Below, piece after piece: positions 16,285-25,153 of a DNA stretch of 52,106 nucleotides. Numbering within the stretch: position 1 is the first letter of the stretch; every line of letters begins with the position of its first letter. Below the pieces are notes generated by a model that did not search any database, had not been told where the DNA came from, and worked only from the letters and a program-made list of their open reading frames with translations. A program made the position numbers and the translations under genes. The stretch comes from Treponema sp. (GTDB taxonomy: Bacteria > Spirochaetota > Spirochaetia > Treponematales > Treponemataceae): positions 1 to 52,106 of the forward strand of contig JAKSTG010000021.1 in the NCBI GenBank assembly GCA_024402695.1. The letters are read 5' to 3'.

Positions 16285-19200
16285 TTAAGCAGTTACCTTT
16301 TTGAAAGCTTCAAGTACTGCTTCGTCATGACTAAGGCCCTTTGCTTCGGCAGCTGCCATTTCTTTAAGGACTTTTGCATAGTCATTTGGAATAATCTTCT
16401 TGAAAGCTTTTACGCTGTTATCCCAGTCAGCAAGAATCTGCTTACCGCGGGAACTTCCTGTTTCCTTCACGTGTTTTTCAACAAGAGATTTTACAAGATC
16501 AATATCGTGCTGATCGTTTGCTGAAAGCTCACTCATTGTTACCAGCTGACTGTTAAGTCTCTGGTAAAGATCGTGTTTCTCATCAAGAACATAAGCAACA
16601 CCACCAGACATACCGGCTGCAATGTTGCGTCCAGTTGATCCGAGAATTACTGCAACACCACCTGTCATGTATTCAAGACCGTGGTCACCACATCCTTCTG
16701 CTACAACAGTTGCACCAGAGTTTCTTACACAGAAACGTTCACCGGCAATACCGTTGATAAAGGCCTGCCCGCTTGTAGCACCGAAACAACAAACGTTTCC
16801 GGCAATGATGTTTTCTTCGGCTTTGTAACCGGCATCTTCCGGACACTTAAGAACGATTTTACCGCCCGAAAGTCCTTTTCCAAGACCGTCGTTGGCATCA
16901 CCTGTAAGGCGCATTGTAAGTCCCTTAGGAATGAATGCACCAAAGCTCTGTCCGCCACCACCAACAGCATTAACTGTAAAGCTGTCTTCAGGAAGTGAAT
17001 TACCGAAGTTCTTCTGGATTTCAGAACCAAGGATTGTACCAACTGTTCTGTCAGTAGAAGAAACCTTCAGGCTGAATGAACCTGTCTTTTTCTTCATCAC
17101 TTTCTCGAACTGTGGAAGAAGGTATTTTTCATCAACTGTCTTTGACAGCTGGAAGTCGTAAACATCAGCAGGATTGAAGTGAGTTCCAGCTTCGCCGCCT
17201 GCAAGGATACGGCTCATATCTACCAGGTTTGCTCTTTCGAAAGCACCCTTTTCTTTTACTTTAAGCATTTCTGTGTGACCACACATTTCTTCAACGCTGT
17301 GGAAACCAAGTTTTGCCATGATTTCGCGGAGTTCCTGTGCAATGAACTTCATGAAGTTTTCTACATATTCAGGCTTACCAGTAAATCTCTTGCGAAGTTC
17401 GGTGTTCTGTGTTGCAACACCGAATGGACATGTATCAAGGTTACATACGCGCATCATTGCACAACCCATTGTGATAAGTGGTGCAGTTGCAAAACCGAAT
17501 TCTTCGGCACCAAGAAGACAGGCGATTGCAACATCGCGTCCACTCATAAGTTTACCGTCTGTTTCGATTACTACGCGTGAACGGAGTCCGTTCTGAATCA
17601 GAGTCTGGTGAGTTTCTGCCAGACCAAGTTCCCATGGAAGACCAGCGTGATGGATTGAGCTCAATGGAGCAGCACCTGTACCACCGTCGTGTCCTGAAAT
17701 CAGAATAACCTGAGCACCGGCTTTTGCAACACCGGCTGCAATTGTACCAACACCTGCTTCTGAAACCAGTTTTACAGAAATGCGAGCTGCACGGTTTGCA
17801 TTCTTAAGGTCGTAGATAAGCTGTGCCAAGTCTTCGATAGAATAAATGTCGTGGTGTGGAGGTGGCGAAATAAGTGATACACCAGGAGTTGCGTAACGAG
17901 TTGTTGCAATCCATGGGTAAACTTTCTTTCCAGGAAGGTGTCCACCTTCACCAGGCTTAGCACCCTGTGCCATCTTAATCTGAATTTCTTTTGCAGAAAG
18001 GAGGTATTCTTCTGTTACACCAAAGCGTCCTGAAGCAACCTGCTTGATTGCAGAGTTTCTGTCTGTTCCAAGACGTTCAGGTTTTTCTCCACCTTCACCA
18101 GAGTTTGATTTTCCTTTCAGGTGGTTCATGGCAAGAGCCATACATTCGTGTGCTTCCTGAGAAATTGAACCGTAAGACATGGCACCTGTCTTGAATCTCT
18201 GTACGATCTGTTCAACAGATTCTACATCATCAAGCGGGATTTCCTTTGCGCTGTCAAAGTCCAGTTTGAGCATTGCACGAAGTGTGTGTGGATGAGCATT
18301 GTCATCAACAAGTGAAGTATATTCCTTGAAACGTTCGTAACTTCCAGTTTTTGTAGCTTCCTGAAGACTGATAATGATTTCAGGTGAGTAAAGGTGATCT
18401 TCACATGTAGGTCCGCGGCGGAACTTGTGAACACCAACTGAATCCAAGTGAGTATTTACTGTAAGTCCGAGTGGATCAAATGCTTTGTTGTGGTGGAAGT
18501 TTACATCTTCTGCAATTTCCTTAAGACCGATACCACCAACGCGGCTTACTGTATTTGTGAAGTAAACATCAACAACATCCTGTGCAATACCAACTGCTTC
18601 GAAAATCTGTGCAGACTGGTAAGACTGAATTGTAGAGATACCCATTTTTGCAGCAATCTTTACGATACCGCCAATGATACCTTTGTTGAAATCATCAATA
18701 GCTGTGTGGTAATCCTTGTCCAAAAGTTTCTGGTCGATGAGTTCTGCAATGGCTTCGTGTGCCAGGTATGGGTTGATAGCGCGGGCACCGTAACCAAGAA
18801 GCATGGCGCTCTGGTGAACGTTACGAACTTCGGCAGATTCAAGAATGATTGAGATTGCTGTTCTTTTCTTTGTGCGGATCAGATACTGTTCAACTCCCGA
18901 TACAGCAAGAAGCGAAGGAATTGCAACGTGGTTTTCATCAACGCCGCGGTCACTCAGAATAATGATGTTTGATCCGTTTCTGTATTCACGATCGATGGCA
19001 ACGAAAACATTGTCCAGTGCATCTTTAAGGGAAGTGTTCTTGTAGTAAAGAAGTGAAACTACAGAAGATTTAAGACCTGGCATATCCAGAGCCTTGATCT
19101 TCATCATATCAACCCCGGTAAGGATTGGGTTATTGATTTCAAGAACTGTACAGTTTTTGCTTTCTGCCTGAAGAAGGTTTCCGTCTGAACCAACGTAAAC

Positions 19201-20793
19201 AGTTGTGTCAGTTACGATCTTTTCGCGCAGGCTATCGATAGGAGGATTCGTAACCTGTGCGAAAAGCTGCTTGAAGTAACTGAACAGGGCTGGATGCTGG
19301 TCGCTCATTACAGCAAGTGGTGTATCCACGCCCATGGCACCAGTTGGTTCAACACCGTTCTGTGCCAGAGGAAGAATCATTTCGTTTACATCTTCGTAGT
19401 TCCAGCCGAAAGCGCGGTACATAATATCACGTTCTTCCTGTGTGTAAACCGGAATCTTTTTGTTAGGGATTTTAAGATCTCCAAGGTGCTTCAGGTTCAG
19501 ACTGAGCCATTCACCGTATGGATAAAGATCTGTGTATTCTTTTTTTGCATCGTAATCTGAAATCAGTTTCTTCTGCTTTGTATCAACCAGAAGAATGCGA
19601 CCAGGCATAAGGCGAGATTTCTGCACGATTTCACTTTCAGGAATGTCGAGAACTCCGACTTCCGAAGAAAGGATAAGTGTATTGTCTTTTGTGATGTAGT
19701 AGCGGCTTGGACGAAGTCCGTTACGGTCAAGGGTAGCACCAACCAGGTCTCCGTCTGAGAACAGGATTGCGGCAGGACCATCCCAAGGTTCCATCATTGT
19801 AGCCCAATAGTGGTAGAAGTCTTTCTTGCGAGGATCCATTGCATCGTCATGTTTCCAAGGTTCAGGAATACAAATCATAACTGCCAGTGGAAGAGGCATT
19901 CCGTTCATTACCAGGAATTCCAGAGTGTTGTCCAGCATGGCCGAGTCTGAACCAGTTGTATCTACTGCAGGAAGGATTTCTGTAATTTCATCATCTTTGA
20001 ATACAGGTGATTTGATTGTTTCTTCGCGGGCCATCATACGGTCAGCATTTCCGCGGATTGTATTAATTTCACCGTTGTGAGCAATGAAACGGTTTGGATG
20101 AGCACGTTTCCATGAAGGCTGTGTGTTTGTAGAGAAACGTGAGTGAACCAGAGCAAGAGAAGAAACATATTCAGGACTCTGAAGATCTGTGTAGAAAGTT
20201 CTAAGCTGCTGAACCAGGAACATTCCTTTGTAAACGATTGTACGGCTGCTCATTGAACAAACATAAGTATCGAAACTTGAATGTTCGAACTGGCGGCGAA
20301 TCATATACAGTTTTCTGTCAAAAGGAAGTCCTTTTTCTACATCAGCAGGACGTTCGACGAAACACTGCCAGATTGCAGGCATGCAGTCACGGGCTGTTTT
20401 CCCAAGAACTGTTTCGCGAACAGGAACTTCACGCCAGCCCAGGAATTTAAGGCTTTCTTTTTCACAGAGAGTTTCGATCATGCGCATTGCCTGTGCACGA
20501 ACAAACTTGTCCTGTGGGAAGAAGAACATACCGATACCGTAATCACGTTCTTCACCAAGAGTAATTCCGATTTTTGCACATTCTGATTTAAAGAAGTTAT
20601 GTGCAATCTGAACCAGAATACCAACCCCGTCACCAGTTTCACCGGTTGCATCTTTACCTGCACGGTGTTCCAGTTTTTCAACAATAGAAAGTGCATTGTC
20701 TACGATTTTATGAGTTTGTTTTCCGTCGATATTTACAACGGCGCCAATACCACAGGCGTCGTGTTCGAAGGATGGATCATACAAAGTCTTCAT
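16285..20793 (-). CDS. gltB: glutamate synthase large subunit
   Basis: The 1502-residue enzyme makes two glutamates from glutamine and 2-oxoglutarate. The glutaminase domain starts at Cys14 (HDACGIGAV) after a 13-residue propeptide. The central region, the FMN-binding synthase barrel (GEGGEKPERLG, SGHDGGTGAAPLSS) and the 3Fe-4S ligands (CNLDTCPFGVATQ) follow. The C-terminal beta-helix is glycine rich (GGVAVILG, AAGMSGG). AGGGG lies before the ATG, and the gene starts 48 bases after asnB with no promoter or terminator between, so it is an operon partner. With glnN elsewhere in the window it completes the GS-GOGAT cycle. Confidence 0.97.
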   Translation of the reverse strand: MKTLYDPSFEHDACGIGAVVNIDGKQTHKIVDNALSIVEKLEHRAGKDATGETGDGVGILVQIAHNFFKSECAKIGITLGEERDYGIGMFFFPQDKFVRAQAMRMIETLCEKESLKFLGWREVPVRETVLGKTARDCMPAIWQCFVERPADVEKGLPFDRKLYMIRRQFEHSSFDTYVCSMSSRTIVYKGMFLVQQLRTFYTDLQSPEYVSSLALVHSRFSTNTQPSWKRAHPNRFIAHNGEINTIRGNADRMMAREETIKSPVFKDDEITEILPAVDTTGSDSAMLDNTLEFLVMNGMPLPLAVMICIPEPWKHDDAMDPRKKDFYHYWATMMEPWDGPAAILFSDGDLVGATLDRNGLRPSRYYITKDNTLILSSEVGVLDIPESEIVQKSRLMPGRILLVDTKQKKLISDYDAKKEYTDLYPYGEWLSLNLKHLGDLKIPNKKIPVYTQEERDIMYRAFGWNYEDVNEMILPLAQNGVEPTGAMGVDTPLAVMSDQHPALFSYFKQLFAQVTNPPIDSLREKIVTDTTVYVGSDGNLLQAESKNCTVLEINNPILTGVDMMKIKALDMPGLKSSVVSLLYYKNTSLKDALDNVFVAIDREYRNGSNIIILSDRGVDENHVAIPSLLAVSGVEQYLIRTKKRTAISIILESAEVRNVHQSAMLLGYGARAINPYLAHEAIAELIDQKLLDKDYHTAIDDFNKGIIGGIVKIAAKMGISTIQSYQSAQIFEAVGIAQDVVDVYFTNTVSRVGGIGLKEIAEDVNFHHNKAFDPLGLTVNTHLDSVGVHKFRRGPTCEDHLYSPEIIISLQEATKTGSYERFKEYTSLVDDNAHPHTLRAMLKLDFDSAKEIPLDDVESVEQIVQRFKTGAMSYGSISQEAHECMALAMNHLKGKSNSGEGGEKPERLGTDRNSAIKQVASGRFGVTEEYLLSAKEIQIKMAQGAKPGEGGHLPGKKVYPWIATTRYATPGVSLISPPPHHDIYSIEDLAQLIYDLKNANRAARISVKLVSEAGVGTIAAGVAKAGAQVILISGHDGGTGAAPLSSIHHAGLPWELGLAETHQTLIQNGLRSRVVIETDGKLMSGRDVAIACLLGAEEFGFATAPLITMGCAMMRVCNLDTCPFGVATQNTELRKRFTGKPEYVENFMKFIAQELREIMAKLGFHSVEEMCGHTEMLKVKEKGAFERANLVDMSRILAGGEAGTHFNPADVYDFQLSKTVDEKYLLPQFEKVMKKKTGSFSLKVSSTDRTVGTILGSEIQKNFGNSLPEDSFTVNAVGGGGQSFGAFIPKGLTMRLTGDANDGLGKGLSGGKIVLKCPEDAGYKAEENIIAGNVCCFGATSGQAFINGIAGERFCVRNSGATVVAEGCGDHGLEYMTGGVAVILGSTGRNIAAGMSGGVAYVLDEKHDLYQRLNSQLVTMSELSANDQHDIDLVKSLVEKHVKETGSSRGKQILADWDNSVKAFKKIIPNDYAKVLKEMAAAEAKGLSHDEAVLEAFKKVTA

Positions 20794-20841
20794 TATGTTA
20801 CCCCTTATATAATAGTCTGTAAAAATTTTATCTGTTTCTGC

Positions 20842-22581
20842 CTAGTAAGCGCTGTCATGAACTCCCGAAATGGCGCGTCCACTTGGTTCATCCATCTTTT
20901 TCCAGGCTTCATCCCATTCGAGAGCTTTAGCTGTTGAACAGGCAACGCCGGCTTCGTGTGGAACACAAAGAGCTGCACTGTCACTTGGGAAGAGACGTGA
21001 ATAGATTTCACGATAATAATATTCTTCCTTTGTTTTTGGAGTGTTTACAGGGAAGCGTCTTTCTCTCTGAGCGAATTCTGCATCGCTTACTTTCTGGTTT
21101 GTCATTTCTTTAAGAGTATCAATCCAGCTGTAACCTACACCGTCACTGAACTGTTCCTTCTGACGCCAGCAAACATCTGGTGGAAGAATATCTTCAAAAG
21201 CTTTACGGACAATCCATTTTTCAATGCGCTGTTTTCCATCAGGAAGTTTAATGCTCATTTTATCCAGTGGGTTCAGACCCATTGCAATGTCAATGAATTC
21301 TTTGTGCAGGAATGGAACACGACCTTCAATTCCCCATGCCATAAGTGATTTATTTGCACGGTTACAGTCATAAAGGTGAAGTTTTTCCATCTTACGAACA
21401 AGCTCTTCGTGGAATTCCTGAGCGTTAGGAGCTTTGTGGAAGTAGAGGTAACCACCGAAAAGTTCGTCTGAACCTTCACCCGAAAGAACCATTTTAATTC
21501 CCATAGCTTTGATTGCACGGGCAAGCAGATACATTGGAGTTGAAGCACGGACTGTTGTAATGTCATATGTTTCAATGTGATAGATTACATCTTCAAGGGC
21601 ATCCAGAGCTTCCTGAATTGTAAAGTGGATTTCATGATGAACAGTTCCAATATATTCTGCAGCTTTACGGGCGGCTGCCAGGTCAGGCGATCCTTCAAGA
21701 CCTACAGCAAACGAGTGAAGCTGTGGCCACCAGGCATCTTTAAGGGAACCAGTTTCAACACGTTTCTTTGCAAACTTCTGTGTAATTGCAGCAATTACTG
21801 TAGAGTCCAGACCACCAGAAAGAAGAACACCGTATGGAACGTCAGACATAAGCTGAGCTTTAACTGCATCCTCAAGGCCGTTACGAACTTTTGCAATTAC
21901 AGAAGAATCAATAATTTCACCTTTATCATCTGTTGCACAAGGAGCATCTTTTACAGCGTCAAAGCTTTCCCAGTCACGTTTATACCATTTTGTTGGTTTT
22001 TCATCTTTTGAATAGTAGTAACAGCCGTTAGGAAATTCTTCGATTGTTGTACAGTAACCTTCAAGTGCTTTAAGTTCTGATGCAACATAATAACGTCCTT
22101 CTTTATCCCATCCCTGGTAAAGAGGTACAACACCAATTTCATCACGGCCAACAAGATAAACATCTTTTTCAGAATCATACAGTGCAAAAGCGAAGATACC
22201 TGAAATATCTTCAAGGAAATCCTTTCCCTTTTCTTTATAAAGAGGAAGAAGAACTTCACAGTCACTCTGTGTTTTGAACTGATATTTTCCGGCATACTTT
22301 GCACGGATTTCTTTATGGTTATAGATTTCACCGTTTACAGCCAGGATGATTTTTCCATCATCTGAAACGAGAGGCTGTTTTCCCGAGAATGGGTCAACGA
22401 TTGCCAGACGTTCGTGACTAAGAATTGCGTTATCGCCGGTATAAACACCGCTCCAGTCCGGACCGCGATGACGAATCTTTTTTGACATTTCAAGAACCTG
22501 CTGGCGGATTTCTTCCTTAATCCCGTCACTCACAAATCCTGATCCTGTGCTTAAATCAAAAGCTCCAACAAATCCACACAT
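20842..22581 (-). CDS. asnB: asparagine synthetase (glutamine-hydrolysing)
   Basis: The 579-residue enzyme makes asparagine from aspartate, ATP and glutamine. The N-terminal glutaminase begins MCGFVGAF with Cys2 as nucleophile. The synthetase domain carries the PP-loop LLSGGLDST near residue 255 and VLSGEGSDELFGGY. AGGGGGTAAC precedes the ATG. It is the first gene of asnB-gltB-gltD. Its leader of roughly 215 bases contains two hexaloop/terminator attenuators in series, so the whole operon appears to be controlled by antitermination. Confidence 0.96.
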   Translation of the reverse strand: MCGFVGAFDLSTGSGFVSDGIKEEIRQQVLEMSKKIRHRGPDWSGVYTGDNAILSHERLAIVDPFSGKQPLVSDDGKIILAVNGEIYNHKEIRAKYAGKYQFKTQSDCEVLLPLYKEKGKDFLEDISGIFAFALYDSEKDVYLVGRDEIGVVPLYQGWDKEGRYYVASELKALEGYCTTIEEFPNGCYYYSKDEKPTKWYKRDWESFDAVKDAPCATDDKGEIIDSSVIAKVRNGLEDAVKAQLMSDVPYGVLLSGGLDSTVIAAITQKFAKKRVETGSLKDAWWPQLHSFAVGLEGSPDLAAARKAAEYIGTVHHEIHFTIQEALDALEDVIYHIETYDITTVRASTPMYLLARAIKAMGIKMVLSGEGSDELFGGYLYFHKAPNAQEFHEELVRKMEKLHLYDCNRANKSLMAWGIEGRVPFLHKEFIDIAMGLNPLDKMSIKLPDGKQRIEKWIVRKAFEDILPPDVCWRQKEQFSDGVGYSWIDTLKEMTNQKVSDAEFAQRERRFPVNTPKTKEEYYYREIYSRLFPSDSAALCVPHEAGVACSTAKALEWDEAWKKMDEPSGRAISGVHDSAY

Positions 22582-22621
22582 ATGTTACCCCCTGTGCAAA
22601 GCCCTAAAAGGCCTATGATTC

Positions 22622-22701
22622 AAAAAAAAAGGCGGCAAAGATTTCATCACGGTAAATTTCCCCTGCGGGAAATGAATCACCATGACGACACCTTTGTCGC
22701 C
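22622..22701 (-). promoter_or_regulatory. asnB attenuator, proximal element
   Basis: In minus-strand RNA the hairpin GGCGAC-[AAAGGT]-GTCGTC (22701-22684) has an A1/G4 hexaloop. A long alternative stem uses its 5' arm and loop (GGCG-CAAAG paired with CTTTG-CGCC at about 22640-22631), encloses an inner stem near 22655-22676, and ends in nine U. Hairpin and terminator exclude each other. It is almost identical to the proximal element of glnN. Confidence 0.7.
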
Positions 22702-22730
22702 TTAAAATCAAAAATTTAGTATTCCAAACA

Positions 22731-22794
22731 AAAAAAAAACGCCTGACTTAAAGAGACGACAATTCGTCTGCCTTAAATCAAGCGTCTTTGCTTG
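22731..22794 (-). promoter_or_regulatory. asnB attenuator, distal element
   Basis: The hairpin CAAGC-[AAAGAC]-GCTTG (22794-22779) sits two bases after the predicted RNA start. Its 3' half is also the 5' arm of a terminator (ACGCTTGATTTAA paired with TTAAGTCAGGCGT, with inner stem AGACGA/TCGTCT), followed by nine U. Loop positions 1 and 4 are A and G. Confidence 0.75.
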
Positions 22795-22802
22795 TTTTGT
22801 TA

Positions 22803-22831
22803 AATATATATTTTTACTCGAAGTTTTTCAA
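22803..22831 (-). promoter_or_regulatory. promoter of asnB-gltB-gltD
   Basis: TTGAAA (22831-22826), a 17-base spacer and TATATT (22808-22803) predict an RNA start near 22796, directly at the base of the distal hexaloop hairpin. Confidence 0.65.
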
Positions 22832-22953
22832 GTACCAGACCTTAACTACTTTTGATACGGCGAAAAATCCCTGATTTTTAAATTACGGCAGGAATAATAT
22901 TCTTATATTATTTGGAGTATAACCATAATAAAATATCAAATAGAGGTAAATTT

Positions 22954-23658
22954 ATGAGATTTGATAAATTTTTCGTAAGACGTATTTTCATGTCTCTTTT
23001 TGGAGTAATCATCTGTTCTATCAGCGTTGGACTTTTCAAACTTGCAGCTCTTGGCGTTGATCCTTTCCAGGCATTCATGGCCGGTATGGACGCCCTGATT
23101 CCAATCAGTTTCGGTACTCTTTACACAATCATCAACATTATCCTTCTTGCTTTCAGTCTGATTTTTTACAGAAAAAATATCGGTCTTGCAACTTTCATCA
23201 ACATGTTCCTTCTTGGATACATTACACAGTTCTCTTATGAAACTTTCATGAAATGGTTCCCTGAACCTTCAATGGTTTTCCGCTTTGCATCTCTCATCAT
23301 TGCCGTTGTTGTAATCTGTTTCGGTTCAGCTTTCTACATGACAGCAAACCTTGGTGTTTCAACATACGATGCAGTTGCAATCACAATGGTAGAAAAATGG
23401 CACCTATGGAAATTCAAATACATCAGAATCTGTACTGACCTGGTTTGTGTTATTGCAGGTTGTGTGATTTTTGTTATTGCGGGACACGAACTTAAAGAAA
23501 TCCCTACAATCGCAGGAATCGGTACCATCATCACAGCCTTCTTCATGGGACCTCTTATTGATTTCTTCAACAATAAAATCGCAATTCCTTTCCTTAATAA
23601 AGGAATCCCAAAGGCCGAAGAAGCCGAAAAAGAAACTGAACCGGAAACTGAAGCTTAA
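22954..23658 (+). CDS. YczE/YitT-like integral membrane protein
   Basis: The 234-residue protein has five or so hydrophobic helices and glycine-rich turns (GLFKLAALGVDPFQAF, ANLGVSTYDAVA), as in the YczE/YyaS membrane family, followed by a charged tail rich in Glu (EEAEKETEPETEA). The molecular function of this family is unsettled. I place the start at 22954 (MRFDKFF) because AGAGG lies just upstream; the in-frame ATG at 22912 has no ribosome site. It is divergent from asnB and lies 56 bases before a symporter gene, so the two may be cotranscribed. Confidence 0.75.
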   Translation: MRFDKFFVRRIFMSLFGVIICSISVGLFKLAALGVDPFQAFMAGMDALIPISFGTLYTIINIILLAFSLIFYRKNIGLATFINMFLLGYITQFSYETFMKWFPEPSMVFRFASLIIAVVVICFGSAFYMTANLGVSTYDAVAITMVEKWHLWKFKYIRICTDLVCVIAGCVIFVIAGHELKEIPTIAGIGTIITAFFMGPLIDFFNNKIAIPFLNKGIPKAEEAEKETEPETEA

Positions 23659-23714
23659 TCATTGTTTCACCTTGGATTATCTTATACAATGATACTATAC
23701 GGAGTAATTTCAAA

Positions 23715-24947
23715 ATGAAAAAACCAGTTAAACAATTGATTTTATGGGTTGGCGCCCTTGTCATTGGTGCAATCCTTGGTTCACTTCACGTTGGTGCAAT
23801 CGACAGTGTTTGTGATTTTGTAGCTACAGTCTTCACCAGACTTTTCAAATTCTGTGCAGTTCCAGCAATTGCTGTTTCTGTTCTTTCTACTCTCGCTACA
23901 CTTGGCGGAAACAAAGAAACAGGAAAAATTTTCAAACGTACAATCATGTACACTCTGCTTACAACAATTGCCGCATCTACAATTGCTGCAATCCTGTTCT
24001 TCATCATTAAACCTGAAGTTCTTTCAGCATCAGTTTATGAAGGCGTTGCTGCAGACAAACTGAACAGCATGAGTTCTGCTTCTTTCCTCAGCTACTTCAC
24101 AAGTGCAATTCCTGACAACATTCTTTATCCATTTGTTTCAGGAAACGTTCTTTCAATTCTTATCGTTTCTTTCGCTTTTGGTTTTGCAATCTCAAGAATG
24201 GAAGAATCTGAAAAGAAAACAACAGTTCTGAACGTTGTTCTTGGTTTCCAGGAACTGGTTTTCAAAATCATCGGATGGATCATCACAATTCTTCCAATCG
24301 GTATCATCGCTTTCACAGCACAGCTGATCAAAGAAATGAGCGCAGACATCGCAATGGAATCAATCGGAAAATACACAGCCGTAGTTCTTTCAGGTAACCT
24401 GATTCAGTTCTTCATCGTGCTTTCAATTTTCCTCCTGATCCGCGGAATCAATCCTCTGAAACACTTCAAGAACATGATCCCTGCTATCCTTACTGCCCTC
24501 TTCACAAAGTCTTCTGCAGCAACTCTGCCTGTAACAATGGACTGTGTTGAAAACCGCGTAGGATGTGACAAAAAGTTCTCTCGCTTCATCCTTCCAATGT
24601 GTACAACAATCAACATGAACGGATGTGCAGCTTTCATTCTGGTAACATCACTTTTCGTAATGAAAAATGGTGGTGTAGACCTGAACATCTTCACAGTAAT
24701 CGCATGGATTCTGATTTCTGTAATCAGTGCTGTTGGTAACGCCGGTGTACCAATGGGATGTTTCTTCCTGACACTGTCTCTCATGGCAGGTAAAGGAATG
24801 CCAATCGGTGTAATGGGAGTTATCCTTCCAATCTACGCTGTAATCGACATGATTGAAACAGCAGTAAACATCTACTCTGACTCTTGTGTTTGTGCAATGA
24901 CAAACAAAGATCTTAAAGACCTGGTTGATGCACCAGCTGCAGAATAA
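23715..24947 (+). CDS. dicarboxylate/amino acid:cation symporter (DAACS family)
   Basis: The 410-residue transporter has the glutamate-transporter fold signatures: the serine-rich hairpin KSSAATLPVT (about residue 260), the cation-binding NMNGCAAF in TM7 (about 298), the second hairpin NAGVPMG (about 335), and TM8 IDMIETAVNIYSDS (about 378). Related proteins import glutamate, aspartate, serine/threonine or C4-dicarboxylates with Na+ or H+. The TM8 arginine that binds the side-chain carboxylate in glutamate carriers is not at its usual place, so a neutral substrate (SstT-like) is possible. GGAG precedes the ATG, and a terminator follows. Confidence 0.88.
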   Translation: MKKPVKQLILWVGALVIGAILGSLHVGAIDSVCDFVATVFTRLFKFCAVPAIAVSVLSTLATLGGNKETGKIFKRTIMYTLLTTIAASTIAAILFFIIKPEVLSASVYEGVAADKLNSMSSASFLSYFTSAIPDNILYPFVSGNVLSILIVSFAFGFAISRMEESEKKTTVLNVVLGFQELVFKIIGWIITILPIGIIAFTAQLIKEMSADIAMESIGKYTAVVLSGNLIQFFIVLSIFLLIRGINPLKHFKNMIPAILTALFTKSSAATLPVTMDCVENRVGCDKKFSRFILPMCTTINMNGCAAFILVTSLFVMKNGGVDLNIFTVIAWILISVISAVGNAGVPMGCFFLTLSLMAGKGMPIGVMGVILPIYAVIDMIETAVNIYSDSCVCAMTNKDLKDLVDAPAAE

Positions 24948-24968
24948 GTTTTAGTCTTAAAAACACAA

Positions 24969-25007
24969 AAGGTTGTTCCTAAAGTATTTTGGGAACAGCC
25001 TTTTTTT
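24969..25007 (+). terminator. intrinsic terminator of the symporter gene
   Basis: AAAGG-TGTTCC pairs with GGAACA-CCTTT across a 13-base loop and is followed by eight T. Confidence 0.8.
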
Positions 25008-25075
25008 TATCTATCAAAATCATTTCGAAACATCAAATCACTTCAGGTGTCTTTTTTTCTCTAAATTTTTTATAA

Positions 25076-25130
25076 TTTCCCGAAAAATTTTGGTTGTTTT
25101 AAATTTGAATCCTTTTATAATTACGGGAAA
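25076..25130 (+). promoter_or_regulatory. promoter of the GH3 gene with flanking inverted repeat
   Basis: TTGTTT (25094-25099), a 16-base spacer and TATAAT (25116-25121) form a good promoter. TTTCCCG at 25076-25082 and CGGGAAA at 25124-25130 form an inverted repeat around it. Each half is preceded by TATAATT, which would suit a repressor operator; this last point is inference. Confidence 0.5.
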
Positions 25131-25153
25131 TCCCTCAATTAAAGGAAATTTAT

